In this document: positions 35,759-43,908 of the stretch, piece by piece | Layout of the letters: each line of letters starts with the position of its first letter | How positions within the stretch are numbered: the first letter of the stretch is position 1 | Assembly (NCBI RefSeq): GCF_000769655.1 | Contig: NZ_CP008887.1 | Span: 1,922,001 to 1,986,000, forward strand | Origin: Thermococcus eurythermalis | Lineage (GTDB): Archaea; Methanobacteriota_B; Thermococci; Thermococcales; Thermococcaceae | Length of the DNA: 64,000 nt | Reading direction: 5' to 3' | Notes under the pieces: model-generated | Told to the model about the DNA's origin: nothing | Databases searched by the model: none | Seen by the model: only the letters and a program-made list of their open reading frames with translations | Program-made: the position numbers and the translations under genes

Positions 35759-37528
35759 TTAGGTGTAGTAGTACTCGCCCCTCTCCTTCTGCTCCCTGTC
35801 CTTGACGGAGCCTTCCTTGTTGGCCCTCGGCCTTCCCGTCTCTGGGTCGCGCCTGAAGGTTACCCCGACCGATGCCAGGAAGCGGTTCATACCCTCACGC
35901 ATGCCCATCGGCCTGCTCGCCTTACCGAACTTGCCGGGCTCGCCCTCGAATACAATCAGCCTGTCGCTCAGGTAATCAACCATCATAACGTCGTGCTCGA
36001 CTATAAGCGCGGTCTTCTCGTTCTTGGCCATCAGCGAGCGGATTGCCTTCGAGACGGCCAGCCTCTGCTCGACGTCGAGATGCGCTGAGGGCTCGTCGAG
36101 GAGGTACAGGTCGGCATCGCGGAGCAGGCAGGCCACTATGGCAACGCGCTGGAGCTCACCACCTGAGAGGTCGTTGACGTTCTTGTCGTAGAGCTCCGGA
36201 ATCCCGAGCGGGTTCAGGAGCTCGCTCTTGTAGAAACTGCTCATGAGCTTGCCCGCGTCAATCTTGCTGAGGAGCTCGTAAACGGTTCCATCGTAGTCGG
36301 TCTTTATGTACTGGGGTTTATAGCTCACCGTCAGCGACCAGTCTATTTCTCCCTCCGTCGGCTTCTCAACCCCCGCTAACATCTTCACAAAGGTAGTCTT
36401 ACCGATTCCGTTCGGGCCGACGATTCCGACGACCTCACCGACGTAGAGCTCTCCGCCCTCTGCCTCAAGCCTGAAAGAGCCGTAGTCCTTAACGAGACTC
36501 GGATACTCGACGAGGATATCTCCCTCCTGGCTCTTGCGCTCGCTCTTCTTGCTGAAGTTTATCTCGTAGGGCCTGAACCTGACGTTCTCGTCCCTCAAAT
36601 AGCCCCTGAGGAACTCGTTTATGCCGTTTCTTGTTGATTTGGGCTGGGAGAATATACCGTAGGCGCCTGGCTTACCGTAGACGACGTGAATAATGTCGCT
36701 CATGTAGTCGAGGATAGCAAGGTCGTGCTCAACGGTTAAGACGTTCTTGCCCGACTCGGCGAGCTTCCTTATGATTTTCGCAATCCTGAGCCTCTGCCTT
36801 ATGTCGAGGTAGCTCGACGGCTCATCGAAGAAGTAGAACTCCACGTTCCTGAGGAGGGCCGCGGCTATGGCCACGCGCTGGAGCTCACCACCTGAGAGGT
36901 GCCTTATATCTCTATCAAGGACGTTTTCGAGCTCAAGCTCCTTAACAACCTCGTCGAACCTTCCGCTCTCGTCGGCCTTCCTGAGCAGGTCGCGGACCTT
37001 TCCCCTGACGGCCTTGGGAATCAGGTCAACGTACTGGGGCTTTACGACGGGGCGGATTTCCCTGTTCTTCAGCCTCTCGAAGTAGTTCTGGAGCTCGTTT
37101 CCGCGGAAGGCCTTGATGACGTTGTCCCAGCTGTCGTTGTCGCCGCAGAGGTTCGGCAGGAGCTGGCCGGAGAGTATCTTAACGGCCGTGGTCTTACCAG
37201 TTCCGTTCGGACCGAGGATACCGACGACCATGCCCTCCTTGACGACGGGGAGGCGGTAGAGGACGAAGCCGTTTATTCCGTAGCGGTGGACGCAACCTTC
37301 CTCAAGCTCCTCCGGGAGGTTCACGATGGTTATCGCGTTGAAGGGGCACTTATGGACACAGATTCCACAGCCGGTACAGCTAGCTTCCTGTATGACCGGC
37401 CGGTAGTTCTCCTCGTCTATGATTATCGCCTCGCCGCCCATTCGGTTGACGGGACAGACGCGCTCGCAGAGGAAGTGACCGCACTTGTCCGGGTTGCACT
37501 TGTCGTAGTCGATGACCGCTATCCTCAT
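35759..37528 (-). CDS. ABCE1/Rli1 ribosome recycling ATPase
   Basis: Splits ribosomes after termination. The 589-residue protein has two N-terminal [4Fe-4S] clusters (CNPDKCGHFLCERVCP and CTGCGICVHKCPF) and two ABC domains with Walker A GPNGTGKTT and GPNGIGKTT, signatures HLSGGELQR and DLSGGELQR, and Walker B FFDEPSSYLD and LLDEPSAHLD. Length and order are canonical. ATG 37528 starts at the first residue of the Fe-S domain. It stands divergent to the CRISPR-island edge and marks the chromosomal boundary on that side. Confidence 0.98.
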   Translation of the reverse strand: MRIAVIDYDKCNPDKCGHFLCERVCPVNRMGGEAIIIDEENYRPVIQEASCTGCGICVHKCPFNAITIVNLPEELEEGCVHRYGINGFVLYRLPVVKEGMVVGILGPNGTGKTTAVKILSGQLLPNLCGDNDSWDNVIKAFRGNELQNYFERLKNREIRPVVKPQYVDLIPKAVRGKVRDLLRKADESGRFDEVVKELELENVLDRDIRHLSGGELQRVAIAAALLRNVEFYFFDEPSSYLDIRQRLRIAKIIRKLAESGKNVLTVEHDLAILDYMSDIIHVVYGKPGAYGIFSQPKSTRNGINEFLRGYLRDENVRFRPYEINFSKKSERKSQEGDILVEYPSLVKDYGSFRLEAEGGELYVGEVVGIVGPNGIGKTTFVKMLAGVEKPTEGEIDWSLTVSYKPQYIKTDYDGTVYELLSKIDAGKLMSSFYKSELLNPLGIPELYDKNVNDLSGGELQRVAIVACLLRDADLYLLDEPSAHLDVEQRLAVSKAIRSLMAKNEKTALIVEHDVMMVDYLSDRLIVFEGEPGKFGKASRPMGMREGMNRFLASVGVTFRRDPETGRPRANKEGSVKDREQKERGEYYYT

Positions 37529-37586
37529 CTCTCACCACCGGGCTAAGCTGAGGGCGAGGATTTTAAAGGGTTGCGGGAAAGGGGAA

Positions 37587-37910
37587 GTGACCACAAGCGG
37601 GGGTGTTCGTTTGGCGGGCTGGCTGAGAACCATCAAAAAGTCTTTCTGGCTCGTGTTCACCCTCCTTCCGCCGGTGGTCATGCTCTTGAGGAATGAAATC
37701 GGAATCTTGAGGTCTTTGGAAAGTACGGCCGAGTACCTGTCGTTCCTCGCGGCATCGGCGATTTCATTGCTGGTGTTCTCCGTCGGGGCGGCATGGAAGG
37801 AAGGTAAAAATCCCAAGAGCACGGTAGGAGGGTTTTTGAGGACCTATGTTCTCAACCTCGTCAAGGGAGAGGTGTACACACTTCCCAGCGTGGCCTTTTT
37901 GTCCTCATGA
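37587..37910 (+). CDS. Membrane part of a CARF-linked protein (5' half of a split gene)
   Basis: 107 residues from a GTG at 37587, about 25 nt after a TTTTAAAGG element (37560-37568). A TTG at 37611 behind GGGGGTG is an alternative. It contains two hydrophobic helices (FWLVFTLLPPVVMLL; YLSFLAASAISLLVFSVGAAW) and ends in ...YTLPSVAFLSS, a half-finished third helix. The TGA overlaps the ATG of the next frame. A -1 slip in the T5 run at 37895-37899 would join the frames and complete the helix. Either a small membrane subunit coupled to the next gene, or one gene broken by a frameshift; I favour the latter. Confidence 0.6.
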   Translation: MTTSGGVRLAGWLRTIKKSFWLVFTLLPPVVMLLRNEIGILRSLESTAEYLSFLAASAISLLVFSVGAAWKEGKNPKSTVGGFLRTYVLNLVKGEVYTLPSVAFLSS

Positions 37911-38815
37911 CCGCCGTCCTGGCGGCGTGGCTTCCCGACAGCTTTGAGAACGGGAACTTTGTCCTGGCCACGGGGGCAATCTTTTACCTGGCCGCCCTGG
38001 TGTTTGGTCTTTACTGGGTACACGAAAGGCCCAGAGAAAGCAGGGAGCTGGTGCCGACCAGGTATCTGGCCACTGCCCTGAGCAGGCTCTCAAGCTGGAG
38101 CGCAAAGGAGCTCTGGAGAAAGGACTGCGAGAGCATAATCGAAAACGACGGGAGCATGAACATTCTACCTCTCGCGGTGGCAATAGCGTTTCACATCGAG
38201 AAGCTGGAGAGGGTTTATATATTCAGCTCAAGGCAGAACGAGGAGAAACCAATCAAAACAATAATCAGGAACGGGAAGCCGACGGTAAACGAGGAGGAGA
38301 AAACTTTCCTCGAAAATCCGCCGGGGGGGCTGAGAGCTTTCCTTAAGGGCCTCAATCCATTCCAGAGGAAGATGGCCGTGTTCTTCGCCAAGCTCTCGCG
38401 GTGCCTTTCAGAACGTGTGAAGTTCAGGATACACTGGAGACGCGAGAAGGACAAATTCTCGGGACAAACTACTGTGGTCGGTAACGGAAAGAGAACCATT
38501 GACGTAGTTTTCGTGCCGAACGTTCCATACGAAAACATAAAGGAGGCCAGGGAGATAATATCGAACACGATGAGAAACATTCGGGGTGATGAGTGGCCGC
38601 TCGTAACGTACGACCTCACCATGGGAACCGCCACGATGAGCGTTGCCCTCGCCCTTGAGGCCGTTAAGGAGAAGGCCCAGGCGGAGTACCTGAGACAGGA
38701 CGAAACGGACGGGACAAACAAGAAATATAAGAACGTCCTGACCAGGGTTGACGTGGACCCGCTCTCTCTTCTGGACATAGACGAGGTCATAAGGAGGAGA
38801 ATGGAGATGAGATGA
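37907..38815 (+). CDS. CARF-domain protein, membrane anchored (3' half of a split gene)
   Basis: 302 residues. It begins with the rest of a hydrophobic helix (MTAVLAAWLP) and another full helix (FVLATGAIFYLAALVFGLYWV), then a cytoplasmic CARF-type domain. VYIFSSRQNEE marks an early strand, and VTYDLTMGTATMSVALALEA is the CARF ligand-loop signature (D-x-T-x-G-T-x-x-M). There is no HEPN, nuclease or other effector domain, so with the preceding frame the product would be a four-helix membrane protein with a C-terminal CARF. By analogy with Cam1-type proteins it could respond to cyclic oligoadenylate made by the adjacent Cmr2. Confidence 0.75.
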   Translation: MTAVLAAWLPDSFENGNFVLATGAIFYLAALVFGLYWVHERPRESRELVPTRYLATALSRLSSWSAKELWRKDCESIIENDGSMNILPLAVAIAFHIEKLERVYIFSSRQNEEKPIKTIIRNGKPTVNEEEKTFLENPPGGLRAFLKGLNPFQRKMAVFFAKLSRCLSERVKFRIHWRREKDKFSGQTTVVGNGKRTIDVVFVPNVPYENIKEAREIISNTMRNIRGDEWPLVTYDLTMGTATMSVALALEAVKEKAQAEYLRQDETDGTNKKYKNVLTRVDVDPLSLLDIDEVIRRRMEMR

Positions 38816-38818
38816 ACC

Positions 38819-38833
38819 CCTCCTTTTTTCTTT
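38819..38833 (+). terminator. T-rich terminator after the membrane-CARF gene
   Basis: CCTCCTTTTTTCTTTC directly follows the stop codon; T runs of this kind end transcription in archaea. Confidence 0.5.
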
Positions 38834-38906
38834 CAGCGGAAACCCGTACCGCAAGAAATGGGCCGCTCTTTTCCGGCCCGAAAAACGTAAGTCCCATCTT
38901 CCATGT

Positions 38907-39322
38907 TCAGCGTGAAAAACTGACGCTGACTGCCAGAGACGGGTACAAAAACCGGAAATCAACACCCGCAACGGAGTGAACATGCGAACACCGCTGAAAT
39001 GGACGGTGGTTTTTCTTTCCAGAGGGAAATTTCAGGAGAAATCCAAATATCGTAAGCCCGTCTCCCGTTGCGCTGGTGAGGATTGTTGCGCCAAGCAGGA
39101 GCGCGCTCATGAACTTCCCGCAGGGGGTTACGTCCACGACGACCTCGTGCCCCTCGGCCTTGAAGGAGCCGACCCTATCCCCGAACTCGACCGGGTTATC
39201 ACTATCGGACTTCATTCCCTCCCCGCGTGGACTTTTTATGCTTGTTCCGTAAGCCTTGGAAAGCTTTCTAATTAGCTTTTTAACGGTTCGAGCTGTTCCC
39301 CAACGTCGTCGTTCCAGAGGAA
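38907..39322 (-). pseudogene. Degraded CARF-domain gene
   Basis: A minus-strand frame preserves a recognisable CARF core, EVVVDVTPCGKFMSALLLGA, where family members have DVTPG-x-K-x-M-S. The region before it (KLIRKLSKAYGTS) is helical, and the sequence after it loses protein-like character, with neighbouring frames looking equally plausible. It lacks a credible start, because its upstream end runs into a transposon right-end sequence at 39323-39357. It is a second, dead CARF gene beside the membrane-CARF gene and the intact csx1. Confidence 0.55.
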
Positions 39323-39357
39323 CTGACCTCTTCCCCGCCCTAAAGGGCGAGGCTCTC
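39323..39357 (-). mobile_element. Solo IS200/IS605-type right end (TnpB/omega-RNA end)
   Basis: On the minus strand the segment reads as the familiar end of archaeal tnpB elements: a GC-rich hairpin CCTCGCCC-TTTA-GGGCGGGG followed by AAGAGGTCAG. In intact elements this is both the cleavage-end hairpin and the 3' part of the TnpB guide RNA. No tnpA or tnpB gene is present on either side. It abuts the CARF pseudogene. Confidence 0.6.
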
Positions 39358-39400
39358 AACAATAAAGGGTAGTCGCTGGGGATTCATTGACACCGATAAA

Positions 39401-39433
39401 GTTTCCAAACAACAATGTTCTGCGTAAACCATA
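39401..39433 (-). CRISPR. Solitary CRISPR-like repeat at the end of an orphan leader
   Basis: A 33-nt unit identical at 32 positions to 50265-50297. Read on the minus strand it begins GGTTTACGCAGAAC and ends TTGTTTGGAAAC, the GTTT...GAAAC form of many CRISPR repeats (30-nt core 39401-39430). It lies about 20 nt downstream of the predicted transcription start of the leader block. No second repeat follows: after a 38-nt possible spacer the sequence runs into the IS200/IS605-type end. A one-repeat, spacer-poor locus. Confidence 0.55.
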
Positions 39434-39950
39434 TCCCCGGAAGCTCTCCGGGGCAAAAGGGAATATGTAGCGGTTCCTTATAAACTTTGCTCTCATCTGA
39501 AGGCTTTTCGTCCCTCTGCCCTTTTAGCTCGCCAAAACGCATCGAAAGAATCTCCCGGGGAGTTTAACCCGAGGAGAGCCTTTCTTCCGCGGAAATTCTC
39601 CTTCGATGGTTTCAAACCCCGCAACGGAGGCCGCTTTGAGGTTTTAATACTTCCAAACATCAAGCGCTTTACCACCAATTAAAGTCCAGATGGTCGTGGC
39701 TTTAAACGGCTAAAGACGGCTCGAATTGGTGGACTCATAATCGGGATTCTGTGAGAGTCCTCAAAATGCCTTTAGGGACAACCACAGGGCCTCAAAATTC
39801 AAAAACCTTGGAACGTTCTTTTTCAACCGGATACGGTTCTTTTAGGGATTTTTGGACGGTTCAAAGGGTTAAAATGCCCCCGTTTTCAGGAGCAAATTTT
39901 TCAGACTTCCAGACATTGAGCGCCTTACTTCCACAAAAAGTTTGCCGTTG
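39434..39950 (-). promoter_or_regulatory. Orphan CRISPR leader-like block, left copy
   Basis: About 520 nt of noncoding AT-rich DNA, colinear with 50298-50815. Shared landmarks at matching offsets from the repeat: TATA (minus-strand AAAGTTTATAAGG, 39476-39488), GTAAAGCGC at 39664-39672, CCCGATT at 39739-39745 and a second GTAAGGCGC at 39920-39928, 256 nt from the first. A perfect hairpin (CCCCGGA/TCCGGGG) lies at 39435-39453 between TATA and repeat. No gene is supported here. Minus-strand transcription would run toward the repeat. Confidence 0.55.
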
Positions 39951-40003
39951 GGGCCCCCGGTTTTTGCAGATAAACGCAAAAAGGGGAGAATGAGACTGGG
40001 GAA

Positions 40004-41062
40004 TCATTCAAAGCGCCCGTATCCCAGGGAGGTCTTGGCACCAACGCCGTGGTGCCTTAGGGCCAGCCTCAGGAGGTTCCAGGCTATTTCCTTCATCTCC
40101 CCCGCGACGGCGAAGTGGAATGGCGTTTCTGCCCTCACCGTCAGGAAAATCACGGGGACTGGACTGTGCCAGTCACCCGGGGCCCTGTCCCCCTGGTAGT
40201 AGGGACCGTAGTGGGGGTTCATTATGTCCCAGTCGAAGATGGGCCAGTCGCCGTTCCCCTCAGGCGGCTCCGGAAAAGCGTCGAGGAATATTGCACCTCC
40301 CCTCTCTTTAATCGTTCCGAAGAGCTCGATGAGCTTTTCTGCTACCTCCCTTGGGTTACCATCCGTTCCGAAAACATCGAGGAACTCTTCAAGCTCCCTT
40401 GATGGGGCCACCTCCAGCGTCTCGGGAAACTTTTTGAAGTTTCCCTCCGCGAGGAGCCTCTGAACCTGACCCGCTCGCCGGTAGAAGTCTCCATCGAATC
40501 CCTCAGTACCCTCAAGCATTTCTGCCATCATCTCCACCGCCCACGTCCTCGTTACGCCCTTCAGCGCCGAGCCCGGGATGTACGGAACCCCGTAGTTCCT
40601 GAGCAGTCTTATGCTAGTCTCGTAAACGCTCTCGTCACCGAGGCCAACGACGAGCCTTGACTTTAATGTGAACCTACCGGTCTTTGCTCCGACGCTCGTC
40701 AATAATTCCTGATAACGGGTGAAGTACCCCCGGTAAAGTCTCACTGCCGTTGACGGCACCCGGATTTCCCCGAGGAGCATCTTGAGTACGTTCCCGCTCA
40801 CCTTTAACCTACCCGGGTTGCAGGTCCCCACGTCCCCCTTCTCGCTCGAAAAGGGCGCGAACTTGTCGAGGAGTAGCGAGATGTTCTGTACTTTCTCAAA
40901 GTTCACAGGCTCCGCTGTTGGATTGGAGACCCCCAGGGCGTCCTGTGTGTCCCTTGGAACGTAGTAACACGCTCTTCTCGTGTTTTTCTTCCACCCTTTG
41001 GGTCCCCTGCTTTCCCTTCTCCCTCCGAAGTTGCGCCCTCCACCGCGGCGGTCCTTTCTCAT
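40004..41062 (-). CDS. cmr6: CRISPR type III-B RAMP protein Cmr6
   Basis: 352 residues; head-proximal RAMP subunit of the Cmr complex, binding the crRNA/target duplex near its 3' end. RAMP features: LVVGLGDESVYETSIRLL, IPGSALKGVTRTWA (the GSSLKG-type motif) and a C-terminal glycine-rich HHGVGAKTSLGYGRFE. The N-terminal ~30 residues are an RGG/Arg-rich tail (RKDRRGGGRNFGGRRESRG), unusual for the family. Start ATG 41062 behind GGTGAT; a TTG two codons up overlaps the Cmr5 stop. It is the last gene of the cmr operon, followed by CCCCTTTTT on the minus strand. Confidence 0.93.
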   Translation of the reverse strand: MRKDRRGGGRNFGGRRESRGPKGWKKNTRRACYYVPRDTQDALGVSNPTAEPVNFEKVQNISLLLDKFAPFSSEKGDVGTCNPGRLKVSGNVLKMLLGEIRVPSTAVRLYRGYFTRYQELLTSVGAKTGRFTLKSRLVVGLGDESVYETSIRLLRNYGVPYIPGSALKGVTRTWAVEMMAEMLEGTEGFDGDFYRRAGQVQRLLAEGNFKKFPETLEVAPSRELEEFLDVFGTDGNPREVAEKLIELFGTIKERGGAIFLDAFPEPPEGNGDWPIFDWDIMNPHYGPYYQGDRAPGDWHSPVPVIFLTVRAETPFHFAVAGEMKEIAWNLLRLALRHHGVGAKTSLGYGRFE

Positions 41063-41064
41063 AC

Positions 41065-41601
41065 TCAATCACCGCTCGTCTCGTCTTCCTTTAGCATCGC
41101 GTCGGCGAAGCGCCTGAGCCAGTTTAGGAGGGCTATCGTCTCCTCCGTCAGGAGGATTGCCTCAAGGGCGTTTTTCTCGGCGTAGGTTTTCAGCGGGTCG
41201 TTTCCATCGGTCAAACCCATCTCGCTGAGCCACTCGGCTATGTGCTTGTAGAGGTAGGAGTAGGCCAGCCTGTCGGCTGAGAATTCTCCACTGGCCTCCA
41301 TCTTTTTCTTAATCTCGTCGGGCAACCTCGTAAACGGCACGCGCCCGTTCGCGGGTTCCTCCTCGCCCGGCCCGGTTATCTCGGCCTCTGCCTTTATCTT
41401 GGACTGGTAAAAAGCGAGCGCCTGCCCCAGGCCGTTGGTGAGGATTAAGACCGGCGCGCTCTTGACGTAGGAGCGGTATTTACTCCCAACCTCGGGGCCT
41501 TTCTCATTACCTTTACTGTCTTTTATTGAGAGCGTTGCGACCTCAAGGACCCTCTCGTAGGCGAACCTCGCGCGCCTCTGCTCCATCGTCACGACGTCCA
41601 T
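41065..41601 (-). CDS. cmr5: CRISPR type III-B small subunit Cmr5
   Basis: 178 residues, all-helical small subunit that forms the inner filament along the target RNA. The N-terminal MEQRRARFAYERV and KSAPVLILTNGLGQALAFYQSK are the conserved Cmr5 segments; the C-terminal half is helical with WLRRFADAML. Slightly longer than the ~160-residue norm, through an acidic insert (GPGEEEPANG). ATG 41601, 4 nt after the Cmr4 stop. Confidence 0.95.
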   Translation of the reverse strand: MDVVTMEQRRARFAYERVLEVATLSIKDSKGNEKGPEVGSKYRSYVKSAPVLILTNGLGQALAFYQSKIKAEAEITGPGEEEPANGRVPFTRLPDEIKKKMEASGEFSADRLAYSYLYKHIAEWLSEMGLTDGNDPLKTYAEKNALEAILLTEETIALLNWLRRFADAMLKEDETSGD

Positions 41602-41605
41602 GCCC

Positions 41606-42481
41606 TCACCTCCTGACGACTACCCTGACGAAGCCCTTCCCAACGGTCTCGTCGCCACCGATTTGGAGGTACTTCACCGAAGTCAGGAAGTTTCCAAGCT
41701 TGTCCTTTACCTCACTGGCCGTCCTCAGGCCCCCGACCCCGGTAACCCTCGGGTTTCCAGCGGCTATCACCGCGTAGAGGAGAGTGTCTCTGGGAAGGAA
41801 CTCCTCATACCAGAGGCCACCCCGGCGAACGGTTCCCGTGGACTGGTCTATCGCAACCCTCGCCACAATCTCGGTGGCGAGCTTCACAAATGCCGTGAAA
41901 ACGTCGTCGTGAACGATGACGAGGCGCTCCTCAAGGTCGATGCCCTCAGGGAGGAGCTTTTTGAGCTCGCTGGCGATTGCAGTGAGGTCTTGTCCCTTGG
42001 CCTCCAGCGCAACCTCCTCGAGAACGACCTTTCCGCTCAGCTCCACGGCCGAGTTTTCGGAAACTATGGCCTCGTTTTCCTTTGGCTCAGGGACGCTGAA
42101 GTTGACCTCCTTGCCAGCCAGCTCCATATCCTCTTTGAAGCGCTTGAGCACGAGCGGGCACGTGACGTAGGCGAAGACGCCCTTCGCGCTCCTCACCGGG
42201 AAGAGGAGAACCTTGGCGTCGCCAACGGCTATCGCTCCCGCGTGCTCGTGGGCCTTCTCCCCAGGCTCGGGGCCGAAGATTGCCTTGATTACTTCCTCCA
42301 GTTCGCCGGTCTCTTTGAAGGCGCTCCTCAATACTCCCTTCAGGCTCTGGCCCCATATCACGGGAAAGCCCGTGTGGCGCTCCCTCTGAATCGGCAGGTC
42401 TATGACGCTGACCTCCGCTCCACTCCCGGCGTGGACGGGGGTAACGGCGTATATCCCGAGAACCAACCTTTCTGAATACAT
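41606..42481 (-). CDS. cmr4: CRISPR type III-B backbone RNase Cmr4
   Basis: 291 residues; the repeated backbone subunit that cuts target RNA at 6-nt intervals. The catalytic aspartate is expected in VIDLPIQRERHTGFP (about residue 26), followed by the RAMP loop GQSLKGVLRSAF and C-terminal IGGDETVGKGFVRVV (G-rich loop). An AGAIAVGDAKVLLFPVRS string is a Cmr4 hallmark. Its start overlaps the csx1 stop by one base (TGATG). Confidence 0.96.
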   Translation of the reverse strand: MYSERLVLGIYAVTPVHAGSGAEVSVIDLPIQRERHTGFPVIWGQSLKGVLRSAFKETGELEEVIKAIFGPEPGEKAHEHAGAIAVGDAKVLLFPVRSAKGVFAYVTCPLVLKRFKEDMELAGKEVNFSVPEPKENEAIVSENSAVELSGKVVLEEVALEAKGQDLTAIASELKKLLPEGIDLEERLVIVHDDVFTAFVKLATEIVARVAIDQSTGTVRRGGLWYEEFLPRDTLLYAVIAAGNPRVTGVGGLRTASEVKDKLGNFLTSVKYLQIGGDETVGKGFVRVVVRR

Positions 42482-43908
42482 CAGCAAACCACCCCCTGGT
42501 TTCTATACGTGAGGGCATCAACGCAGAGTTGAGACGCGAGTCCTTTATCCCTGTACGAGAACACGAAAACCTTCTCGGCCCTTCCACCCTTAACCCTGAT
42601 GGTATCCTCAAGCTTTACGGAGACGGTGTTAAACTCGAAACCGGAGTGAGCTATGAAGTTGCGAACCTTGATGTTTCTGTTTACTGAGTTTCCACCAGAA
42701 GTGAAGTTCTGATTTCTCACCCTGTAAAGCTCGCCGAGTACGATTCCTTTCTTCCCCACCAGACTCTTTGGAATCCTTCCCCTCTTCTTGCCCAGCTCAG
42801 CTATTGCCCATCCCTGAAGGTTTTTCAGCTCGCACAGCTGGTCTTCCACGACAATCCCTATCCTCGGCATCTTCGCGAATAACTTCGAACTTATGTCAAA
42901 CAGCTCGTCAAGGGTGACCTCTTTCTTTGGATACCCATTGAAAACCGTCCCAAAGACCCTCAGCATGTAGTAGAGCTTCACAGCCGTTCTGAAGTCCCTG
43001 CTTAGGGCTTTTCTGCGGAAGATGTGGGCCTTTCTTTCTCCTGCAGGGTCGGGCTTTATGCACACCTCGATGGCGTCAAGGAAGTCCTGATATCCTTTTT
43101 CCACGTACGCCCCAACGTCCTTCGTGGAGGGGTAGAACGTCGCAAAGGCCAGGGGGAAGCCGTTAGTCACGGAGCTTATGAAGGCGCTCCACTCCGGCCT
43201 ATCTGAGACGGTCGAGTACAGCGGTCTGGGCCTCAGCTCCAGTGCCTCCACGAGCTTCATGTTGAGGACGGAGAGCTCTTTAATCTTCTCCTTCCACTCC
43301 CGTTGACCCTGGGGGAACGGCTCCGAGTTCACCACGTACAGCCTCGCGGTGTAGAGGTACGCCAGTACGCCTAGCAGGGCCTTGAGTGCCCTGTATGTCA
43401 GCACGGGCATGAAGTTTACGCCGTGGGTGAGGTCAAGGATTACCTCTGTGTCCCCTACGGGAAGCCTTTCGGCGAGAACCTTCAGGACGACGGAATAAAA
43501 GTCCAGGACGTCCCCCTCAACGCTGACGTTGTCGAACTCCCCGACACCGGGCAGAACCACTACCTCCACGTCATCGAGCAGGGCGCGGTCTTCTTCATCG
43601 AGGTGGGGCTTTATCCTGTTCTCTATGAACCACTTAACCCGCTCCTGAACGTCCTCAACGACCCCTTCGTAGGAGCCAACCTCCTTGGGCTTCACGTCGT
43701 TTCTCAGGGTGAGGTTGGTGAGGGTGTCGAGGACGAGCACGATGGCCCTATGGGGTCGCAGGGCCTTCATCAGGACGGGCAAAGTGCTGACGTTCTTCAG
43801 CTCGACGCTCCGGCAGTCCTTAATCCCGAGTGATTCGCAGTCAAGCCTATACCATATGGGTTCCCACTGGAAGGGGTTCCCCCATGTGGCGATTAAGACC
43901 CTCTTCAT
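42481..43908 (-). CDS. csx1: Csx1-type CARF-HEPN ribonuclease
   Basis: 475 residues; a cyclic-oligoadenylate-activated RNase. The N-terminal CARF domain has LIATWGNP at the start and the family's DxTHG motif as ILDLTHGVNF (about residues 159-163). The C-terminal HEPN domain carries the catalytic R-x4-H as VRNFIAHSG (about 416-421). The start is ATG 43908, overlapping the Cmr3 stop (ATGA). The gene is placed between cmr3 and cmr4 and is fully overlapped on both sides, so it is translated with the complex. It appears intact. Confidence 0.94.
   Translation of the reverse strand: MKRVLIATWGNPFQWEPIWYRLDCESLGIKDCRSVELKNVSTLPVLMKALRPHRAIVLVLDTLTNLTLRNDVKPKEVGSYEGVVEDVQERVKWFIENRIKPHLDEEDRALLDDVEVVVLPGVGEFDNVSVEGDVLDFYSVVLKVLAERLPVGDTEVILDLTHGVNFMPVLTYRALKALLGVLAYLYTARLYVVNSEPFPQGQREWKEKIKELSVLNMKLVEALELRPRPLYSTVSDRPEWSAFISSVTNGFPLAFATFYPSTKDVGAYVEKGYQDFLDAIEVCIKPDPAGERKAHIFRRKALSRDFRTAVKLYYMLRVFGTVFNGYPKKEVTLDELFDISSKLFAKMPRIGIVVEDQLCELKNLQGWAIAELGKKRGRIPKSLVGKKGIVLGELYRVRNQNFTSGGNSVNRNIKVRNFIAHSGFEFNTVSVKLEDTIRVKGGRAEKVFVFSYRDKGLASQLCVDALTYRNQGVVC

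Noticed and set aside
39475-40003. Short frames of 60-90 codons on both strands in the left leader-like block
   Set aside because: They lack ribosome sites and protein-like composition, conflict with one another, and lie in DNA whose spacing but not coding potential is shared with the right block.
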